Assembly: GCA_027924645.1 (NCBI GenBank)
Contig: BSBN01000047.1
Span: 7,998,001-8,062,000, forward strand
Source of the DNA: Cunninghamia lanceolata
Lineage: Eukaryota > Streptophyta > Pinopsida > Cupressales > Cupressaceae
Direction of reading: 5' to 3'
Length of the DNA stretch: 64,000 nt
Shown: positions 58,381-64,000 of the stretch, one piece after another
Layout of the letters: each line of letters begins with the position of its first letter
Numbering within the stretch: position 1 is the stretch's first letter
Made by a program: the position numbers and the translations under genes
The notes under the pieces: model-generated
Told to the model about the DNA's origin: nothing
The model's input: only the letters and a program-made list of their open reading frames with translations
Database searches by the model: none

Positions 58381-59972
58381 ATGCCTCTGAAAGGTAATGG
58401 TACTACAAGGGAGTTGCAGGAGATGAAGGAAAAACATGCCAGAGAGATGAGGAAGATGAAGGAGCTTGCTGAAGCACTTCAAACTAGGCTTGTAGCCTTG
58501 GAGGAGAACAAAAAGAGAGAAGTGGAAGATAGTGAATCAGAAGAAGATGAAGATGCTGTTGAAGAGTATGAAGAGGTAGCTAAAGATCTGAATGTTGAAG
58601 ACCAGAGATTTGCAAACCTGTTAAAGGTAGTGTAGAGTGATAAACCTAAGGTAAAGGTTGATGTTTCCAAGTATAATGGAAGTTTGAATGAAGATGAGTT
58701 ATTGGATTGGATTGTTGCACTTGATAATCACTTTGAATGTGAGGATGTTGCTGAGGATCAGAAGGTAAAGATTGCAAAGACTAAGTTAGGAGGTCATGCT
58801 TTGGTATGGTGGGATTATGTACAATCCGAGAGAAGGAAACAAGGAAAGTCAAAGATCACTTCATGGGATAAAATGGTAGCAAGGATCAAAGGTAAGTTCT
58901 TGCCCAAGGATTATGAAATTTAGATGTTTAATAAGATGCAATTTTTAAGGCAAAAGGAAATGGATGTGAAGGCATATACTGAGGAGTTTTATAAATTGAG
59001 TATGAGATCTGGTCATCATGAGAATGAGGTAGAAAAGGTGGCTAGGTACTTAGCTGGCTTAAGATTGAACATACAGGATGAGTTAGTTTCAGCTAACCCC
59101 AAGAATGTGGAAGATTGTTTCAAATGGCAATCAAGATTGAAGAAAAGATGAATAGGAGACAAGATAAATCCATGAGAGGAAGAGGCAACAATATGAGGGG
59201 AAGAGGATCAGCCCCTACAACAAGGCAAACCAATGAGGGTCAAGAAGACACTGGGAAAGGACAGGGACAGTCTGATTTCAGAGGTGGATGGAAAGGTACT
59301 AGAGGCAGATTTGGAAGTGGTAGAGGTTCTACTACATTTTCAGGAAAGTGTTACACCTGTGGTGAGTTTGGTCATCCATTTTTTAAATGTCCAGAAATAC
59401 AAGGTTCATCATCCAAAGATGATAGAATGAATGACAAGAGAATACAACTTGTGCAAGAAGAGAAAGTAGAGGAAAGTGTGCAAAGTTCAAACACTTATCA
59501 AGGAGATAGAGCTCCAGACAATTATGGATATCCTGAGGAGGGAGAAGCATTGATGCTAAGGAGAACTAGTTTGCAGACATCAAAGGATATGGTGCAAAGA
59601 AAAGCTCTTTTTAAGAACACATGCAAGAGCAAAGGTAAAGTATGTAAGGTTGTCATTGATACCGGTTCAACAGACAACATGGTATCTCAGGAAATGGTGG
59701 ATAAACTAAATTTGGAAAAGATTCCACATCGAAACCCTTACGAGGCATCTTGGGTGAGTGATAGTCAATCACTTTTTGTATCTAAACAGGCATATGTTGA
59801 TTTTCGGATTGGGGCATATCATGATAGAGTTTTGTGTGACATATTGCCCATGGAATGTTGTCACCTACTGTTGGGTAGGCCATGGCAATTTGATAGGAGG
59901 GTACTGTATGATGGGTATGCTAATACCTACACCATCAAGAAAGATGGGAAAACTATTATGTTGATGCCATTA
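58381..59972 (+). pseudogene. Gag-protease of element C
   Basis: ATG 58381 starts an acidic coiled-coil region (ELQEMKEKHAREMRKMKEL), then the gag core (VDVSKYNG, LVWWDYVQSERRKQG, SWDKMVARIKGKFLP, YTEEFYKLSMRSGHH, LAGLRLNIQDE), an Arg/Gly-rich linker, one knuckle CYTCGEFGHPFFKC (near 59350-59390), and a protease with an intact VIDTGSTDNMVS (near 59655) through LLGRPWQFDR to a stop near 59973. Stops at 58633 and 58921 fit Gln codons; one frameshift lies near 59115-59135. Unlike copy 1, the protease keeps its catalytic Asp. Only three lesions separate this from an open gag-protease frame. Confidence 0.88.
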
Positions 59973-60540
59973 TAGGAAGCAGTTGTAGCATAGAAGGTAG
60001 CCAAAATCATTTTAGTGGGAAAGAAAGAGTTTGTGCAGATGCCTACAGCAGCAGGCATAAAGGCAGTTGAGGATACTACAGGGAAAGAAGTTGTTAAGGA
60101 CAACAGTTTGAAGAAACGTTCAGTTTTGACTGACAGAGGTCAGCCACAGATCCAACAGTAGGTTTATGAGCAGCCACAGATTGCTTGGCAAGACAAGGAT
60201 GTGATTGTAGTTGGGACTATTGTTTGTCTTATAAAAGATGAAATGAAGACAGATTTGAATATTACAGAAGTTTAAGAGGCAATTCCTAAGGTTATTCAAC
60301 CAGGTATTTAGACAGAGGTGCTAGTAAGACAAACTGGCAAACATAGGGTATGCATGAAAAGAGCCTACATTGACAGGCATGAGGGTTTACTTGCAAGACA
60401 GCAAGTTATAGTTCATAAATCTTGGAGCAGCCAAGAGACAGTAGAGTATCAAGTTGGAATAGGTCAGAACACTGAGGTGGCAAAGAGTAAAGGTGGAATT
60501 TTTCCACAACCTAACTCATGGGACATGAGTTCTTTTTCTA
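59973..60540 (+). pseudogene. Post-protease tail ORF of element C, no pol
   Basis: The frame continues past TAG stops with a Lys/Val-rich stretch, then VIVVGTIVC (near 60200; copy 1 has IIVGTIVC), then a stretch rich in Gln and Ser, and ends at the purine-rich tract TTGGGGAGTA (60541-60550). No pol motif is found. Confidence 0.65.
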
Positions 60541-60550
60541 TTGGGGAGTA

Positions 60551-62040
60551 TGGTGTAGGAGCACCTACCTTACAGTGGCCTCCACGAGGCAATTAGTTAG
60601 TTTTAAATCTTGTTGATGTTTCCAAGAAGGTCTTATAAGACCAATGCATGTAATAAGGTCTGAGTTGACCATGCTTTGCTATTTTTAGGTAGTTTGTTTG
60701 GACAACTATTTAGTTTGTTAGTTCAGTTGGATCTCCCAGCTACTTGGAGAGATTTCCCAGCCACTTGGAGCCAAAAATAGTACTACTGAGAGTAGATAAA
60801 TACCCCCAGATCAGGTCATTTTAGAGATACAGAGATATACTGAGAAGTTACATTGTGCTATTGGAAAATAGAGTACTGTAATCACATCATTTGAAAGCTA
60901 ATCAAGATTCTGTTGGTGTTTTAATCATTTAATCTCACTGTGTAATTGAATCATTGTTTTGATTGGCCGAATGGGTTCTTCATCCCATTCCTTTGGTTGA
61001 TTCTATGAATCAGAGGAAGGGTCATGTACAGTAGTTTAGATTTTAGTTTTGTGTTTCTGTTTGTTTGCATGCATGTTTATAGGATCGCAGCTTAGAGGTG
61101 TTAAGTACCCAAGCATGGGTATGTGCTAGGTCACACAAGTTGTTAGAGTCTAGAAGATCATCCAGGAAGTTCGGCGGATCAGAACAGTGAAAATCCGCTA
61201 AGATCAGTGTATTCGTCGCATCTGCATCATTAGGATATTTCTGTGTATATCCTGTAGGTACATCCGGCATCAGCTACATATTTGTGAATATGATGCAGTA
61301 GATCGCATAAGGTGAATGCACATCGGGGTGACAATAGCAAGGTGTTGCCGACGAAGATCATATCAGCGTGAGTTAGTAGATCGGGTTGACATTTTCATCA
61401 TGGGCTGACAATGTTATGTTTGGCTGATAAGCAAGGATATTGGAGAGAGTAACAGTGCATGTGACATCATCATCATCAAGACATTCCAAATATCACCCGA
61501 TAAAGGTTTATCCTGTCAATGACAAGTGTTTTGGCATAGGCGTAGGACATCGGGGTGATCAGTGCGAAGTGTTCGCCGACAGTTCATGTCTTGGCGATAG
61601 GAGATCAACACTAAGTGGATTGCGGAAGGAATATTTGGCTGAATATTCATCGTGTGCATAAAGTTGGGTATCATCATCAGGATGTTTCAATATGACTCGA
61701 TAAGTTATATCCTGATGCTGGTTGTGTAAGCGGGTCGAATATCGGGGTGACGTAAGCATCAGAGGAGAGGTGCATGAGGTTGTCATCATCAAGATTTATG
61801 GGAGGAACCCAATATTTTATATCCTGCCGATAAAAGGTGCATATGATGCTAAACATCATGATGCTGCAGATAGAGTTTGGCAGTAAGGTGAATAGTGATC
61901 ATCAAGAGGATAATTGTGTTCGCCAAATATGATGATGCTGCTAATAGGCGAAAGGTCAAAGGTTTATTTGCAGGAGTATATTGGTCGGCAGAGAAAATAT
62001 GATGATGCTGACGGGTTTTAGTGTGGATGCCTCTGCATCA
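60551..62040 (+). repeat. 3' LTR of element C
   Basis: Same length as 56799-58288 with scattered, mostly transition differences. In this copy the TGACGTCA site has become TGACATCA. Confidence 0.88.
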
Positions 62041-62045
62041 GCTAT

Positions 62046-62336
62046 GAGTCCCCTTCCCTCATCTAGACAAGGTTGTACTATCTTTGGCATGCATGGGATC
62101 ACCCTCTTATTTGCACGTCTAGTCCATGCAAATGTTGGATAAACATCATCACCCTGGTCTTCTATACCTTGGTGAAAATATCCACTTTTCTATATCAAAC
62201 CTAGGATTGCTCTAAATCATTTTTCAGCACTATGGTCGTCCACCAATCAATCTCCCAACATCATCATTCTTTCATCTCACCCCTTATCCTCCAACCAGTT
62301 CAACCAATCTATTTCATCCATTTCGAGAGCACACCC
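62046..62336 (+). other. Element A sequence between C and D
   Basis: C/T-rich sequence with CATC words like other element A segments. No gene is seen. Confidence 0.5.
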
Positions 62337-63577
62337 TGTTAGACTTAGGGCACACAACTGAGAAGGGGGGGTGAATCAGTTGTGCAAAACTTTCTCCAAT
62401 TTACACACTTAAGTCTTCTTAGTGATTAGCAGTATATTAAACATGAAACATAATGCATTCAAATCAAAAGCAGAAACTCATCAACACATGAGACACCAAG
62501 ATTTTGACGTGGAAAACCTAGTTAAGGGAAAAACCACAGGGTGATAAACCCAAGAATGTATTCTCTGTTAGAAGAATAGAAAGAACAAAATGGCACATGC
62601 CAATTAGGGCTCATTGCCTGAGAACACTGCTCACAAGAGGCTCATTGCCTACAAGAGACACACTGTCTACAAAGAAATAAGTATCACATACATGAACTGG
62701 AGAATAGCATCTTCACCATGCTTGAATCAGTTCCATTAAGCTCAATAGTTATGCTTTGCCTTTCGCTCTCCTCTTCGCTACCACACTTTCATCTCCACAA
62801 GGCACACTTTGGAATGACTTCACAATCCCTTATTTATACAAGACATTGACTTAGGAACAATCATCTAAGTTGGCAAACACCTACAAGATCATCTGCAAGA
62901 CGTGTAATACATCCGGTCGGCTAGTCTTAGGAAGAACACCAACATCCGATTGTTATTCTTCAAATACAAACTCTAACTTCAATGTGGACCACCAACATGA
63001 ACTGGACATGAGCCAAAGATCACCACAACCTTCCCTGAATCACCAAGAACATCCGCACTTCATCTGCTTACTAGAATTTTTCTCTCCTTCATTCAGAACT
63101 TCAAGAACACAGTCTGTCATCACTGTCACAAAGGAATAGGTTCTTCCAGACCTTCAAACCATGAACCAATCTACTTGATACTTCACAAGGATGTCCTAAA
63201 CACTTCCTCAAATCTGCAGAATGGGATAATTCATTTCTGGATCTCACCTGACCTATCTGTGTCACTCTATCACCTTTGAAGACCTGCCATAACTGGTTCT
63301 ACTTGAGCAACCATAACTTCTTCATATCTTCATGCGGACCTCTGAAAACATGACTGGATCATCTCAAGACTCATATATACAAACCCTTTAAACCGCATCC
63401 TCTGATCCTCAACCTATCTTAGACTTTTACCTTGTTGTCATCACTGTTCTTCACTGTTCCTAATTAAGACTAATTTTCTCAATATCCTCAGCACACAGCT
63501 CATCCAATCCTTCTCATTAATGCAACATGAGTATGTTGACATCAATGACAACACCGGTTAGACCCATACTTGCAACA
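62337..63577 (-). repeat. 3' LTR of copia element D
   Basis: About 1,241 bp, plus-strand TGTTAGACTT to TTGCAACA. It has the G-run before GTGAATC near 62370 and the GTGGAAAACC / GGGAAAAACC words near 62510-62535. No gene inside. Confidence 0.75.
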
Positions 63578-63900
63578 ATCTCCCCCTTTGTCATTGATGG
63601 CAACATATGATGTGAAAAACCATCAAGATAAGAACTTCTCCTTACTATCACAACTCCCCCTATCAGCAACAACTATTCACATGTCTTCTCTTCCTTTACT
63701 AGTCCCCTTTTGATCATCAACCACTTATTTTTCACATGTCTTCTCTCCCCCTTTGACATCAATGGCAAAGGGCACATACTTACAACTCCAATACTTTAAA
63801 ATCATACCTGCTGCTCCCCTTGAGTAGCATCTCCCCAACATCAATCTGGATCACAAGATATGACTGTGATATCCACCAGACTGATGCACATCAGTGCATC
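63578..63900 (-). promoter_or_regulatory. Polypurine tracts before the LTR of element D
   Basis: The minus strand has CAAAGGGGGAGAT next to the LTR (63578-63590) and further GGGGGAG-like tracts near 63655 and 63745. The same arrangement is seen at 7849-8172. Confidence 0.65.
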
Positions 63901-64000
63901 CTAGTTCATCATCAGAGGGGCAATAACCCCTAACTTCTCCCTGAGATACTCAAAAGAGTCCTTGGGAAGAGGTTTAGTAAAGATATCTACAATTTGATCC
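63901..64000 (-). CDS. Copia RNase H C-terminus (partial, element D)
   Basis: The minus strand reads DQIVDIFTKPLPKDSFEYL and on to a stop at 63901. It differs from the 8173-8591 copy at few positions. No lesion is seen in these 33 codons; the rest is outside the window. Confidence 0.85.
   Translation of the reverse strand, partial: DQIVDIFTKPLPKDSFEYLREKLGVIAPLMMN

Larger units (their letters stand above)
56799..62040 (+). mobile_element. Element C: complete gag-protease-only LTR element
   Basis: Two LTRs of equal length (1,490 bp; 56799-58288 and 60551-62040), a Met-type primer site, gag, protease, a tail ORF and a purine-rich tract are all present, flanked by a perfect 5-bp duplication GCTAT (56794-56798 and 62041-62045). 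There is no RT, RNase H or integrase and no room for them. It is the best-preserved element in the window and is inserted in element A. Confidence 0.9.
41510..62336 (+). mobile_element. Element A: pol-less Tat-like LTR element hosting B, C and D
   Basis: It has a 5' LTR at 41510-42707, a GGCAC-type primer site, a leader with a minisatellite, and a Pro/Ser/Thr-rich ORF with a G-patch. Its own sequence is interrupted by B (48531-55943), C (56799-62040) and D (from 62337). No 3' LTR of A is seen in the window. No RT or integrase is found in any A segment. LTR style and a conserved 3' block link it to element B. Confidence 0.6.
62337..64000 (-). mobile_element. Copia element D, Sirevirus type, right part outside window
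   Basis: The 3' LTR (62337-63577), an adjoining purine tract and the end of RNase H are visible on the minus strand. It belongs to the same family as copia element 1: matching LTR inner end (CATACTTGCAACA), tract and RNase H tail. Confidence 0.8.

Overview
The window looks like intergenic nuclear DNA of a large, repeat-rich plant genome. Nothing in it resembles a single-copy host gene. Almost every base belongs to nested LTR retrotransposons (Ty1/copia of Sirevirus type, Ty3/gypsy of Tat type and of a CCHC-gag type), one L1-like LINE and an AT-rich tandem array. The very long LTRs, deep nesting and number of families would fit a gymnosperm, but that is a weak inference. No tRNA, rRNA, CRISPR or organellar DNA was seen.

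Layout, left to right. (1) 1-6189: a minus-strand LTR element with roughly 3-kb LTRs, a TGGCGC-type primer binding site and a short gag-like coding region. (2) 6287-17775: a minus-strand Sirevirus-type copia element with all domains but many lesions. It is split inside RNase H by a plus-strand gag-protease element without reverse transcriptase (8592-12685). (3) 17854-19850: LTR and gag remnant of a further family (E). (4) 19851-27213: a plus-strand Sirevirus-type element (F) with a four-zinc-knuckle gag and a long unrecognised coding region where pol should be. (5) 27217-35284: an AT-rich array interrupted by an L1-like LINE (27881-34510, minus). (6) 35285-40161: a gypsy element (H) with gag, protease, RT, RNase H and part of integrase, cut off by a second copy of E (40162-41292). 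That copy is cut by a copia LTR fragment (G, 41293-41509), which is cut by element A. (7) 41510-62336: element A, pol-less, with a Pro/Ser/Thr-rich coding region containing a G-patch. It hosts three later insertions: B (48531-55943, minus, Tat-type, with an antisense plant-mobile-domain gene), C (56799-62040, plus, a complete gag-protease element with a perfect 5-bp target duplication), and D (62337-end, minus, copia).

The genes act as retrotransposon parts: gag makes particles, protease matures them, RT/RNase H copies RNA and integrase inserts the copy. Four families here (the gag-protease pair, F, A and element 1) show no pol, so any mobility would need enzymes supplied in trans. Element H shares LTR ends, primer site and protease sequence with the gag-protease pair and is the natural candidate helper lineage. 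Nearly all in-frame stops can be explained by single C-to-T or G-to-A changes, as expected for long-silenced methylated DNA.

The most notable items are the antisense plant-mobile-domain ORF with its own TATA box, the two matching gag-protease-only elements, the unknown long ORF in F, the G-patch ORF in A, and a TGACGTCA-rich module shared by LTRs of two unrelated families.
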